Assembly (NCBI RefSeq): GCF_900113415.1
Contig: NZ_FOPH01000016.1
Span: 18,094-82,093 of the forward strand
From: Oribacterium sp. WCC10
GTDB taxonomy: Bacteria; Bacillota; Clostridia; Lachnospirales; Lachnospiraceae
Direction: 5' to 3'
DNA length: 64,000 nt
Position 1 is the first letter of the stretch, and each line of letters opens with the position of its first letter. The position numbers were made by a program, and so were the translations under genes. This document shows positions 63,898 through 64,000 of the stretch, piece by piece. The notes beneath the pieces were generated by a model. That model was not told the DNA's origin. It ran no database searches and saw nothing but the letters and a program-made list of their open reading frames with translations.

Positions 63898-64000
63898 ATC
63901 TACCTCTCCGCATTATATGTTGTGAACCTGAATCCAACCCCTATGGCCGGTTACATTAAGCCAGATAATCGGCTATTGGTTATGCTGTTTCAGAACGTAG

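Noticed and set aside
1..64000. CRISPR array, prophage or integrated plasmid
   Set aside because: No regularly spaced direct repeats, cas genes, phage structural genes, integrase or plasmid replication genes were seen.
63963..64000. Possible 3' end of another minus-strand gene at the right edge
   Set aside because: Only about nine codons before a stop are visible, too few to support a gene.

Overview
The window reads as a chromosomal segment of an anaerobic, fermentative Firmicute, most probably a gut or rumen Lachnospiraceae (Clostridia). The reasons are strong AGGAGG ribosome-binding sites, oxygen-sensitive enzymes (glycyl radical enzyme, Fe-S formate dehydrogenase, cysteine desulfidase), CUT1 sugar importers without their own ATPase, and choline-binding-type cell-wall repeats. 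The genus cannot be named from sequence alone. Most genes lie on the minus strand.

The main discovery is at 0.8-21.6 kb. Genes at 787-9755 form one minus-strand operon for sulfoquinovose (SQ): SF transaldolase, sulfolactaldehyde reductase, a DUF4867 SQ isomerase, a GH31 sulfoquinovosidase that keeps the sulfonate-reading Arg/Trp/Tyr, a TauE-type sulfonate exporter and a TctCBA importer. A sigma-A promoter with a 25-bp palindrome at its start site drives it. About 7 kb further on, the same strand carries a radical-SAM activase, a glycyl radical enzyme and an iron alcohol dehydrogenase. This set fits the DHPS dehydratase route (HpfH/HpfG/HpfD), which would turn the DHPS made by the first operon into 3-hydroxypropanesulfonate. 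Upstream lies an FeS/molybdopterin formate dehydrogenase with a NuoF-GltD fusion partner and a divergent mobA, a possible source of extra NADH. Together they could form a two-stage SQ fermentation in one organism. The GRE substrate is the least certain step.

Between these blocks (10.2-16.2 kb) sits a LacI-controlled fructoside operon (CUT1 importer, LacI, GH32) with two identical operators. 27-33 kb carries a LuxR regulator, a DAACS symporter with a structured leader, an L-cysteine desulfidase and a GntR regulator with a palindrome over the desulfidase promoter. 33-38 kb holds a cell-wall-binding protein, a zinc-ribbon PrsW protease, small unknown genes, tRNA-Lys and a PucR regulator. 38.8-42.8 kb encodes a secreted flavinylated reductase and a DEAD-box helicase. 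43.2-52.1 kb is an ABC importer with an unusual ATPase insertion, next to a three-component sensor of HptRSA type. 52.6-54.5 kb has a two-domain polyphosphate kinase 2 and a DUF1622 protein. 54.8-56 kb holds HicAB and an inactivated Rpn-type nuclease. From 56.2 kb to the right edge is an AT-rich surface polysaccharide cluster (cytidylyltransferase, LicD, flippase, polymerase, two GT2 enzymes, initiating sugar transferase).

A dispersed, highly structured inverted-repeat element (about 36-313 bp, 20-bp terminal repeats, 5-6 bp flanking direct repeats) occurs as three complete copies and several partial ones. It looks like a miniature mobile element whose hairpins keep their shape while their sequence changes.
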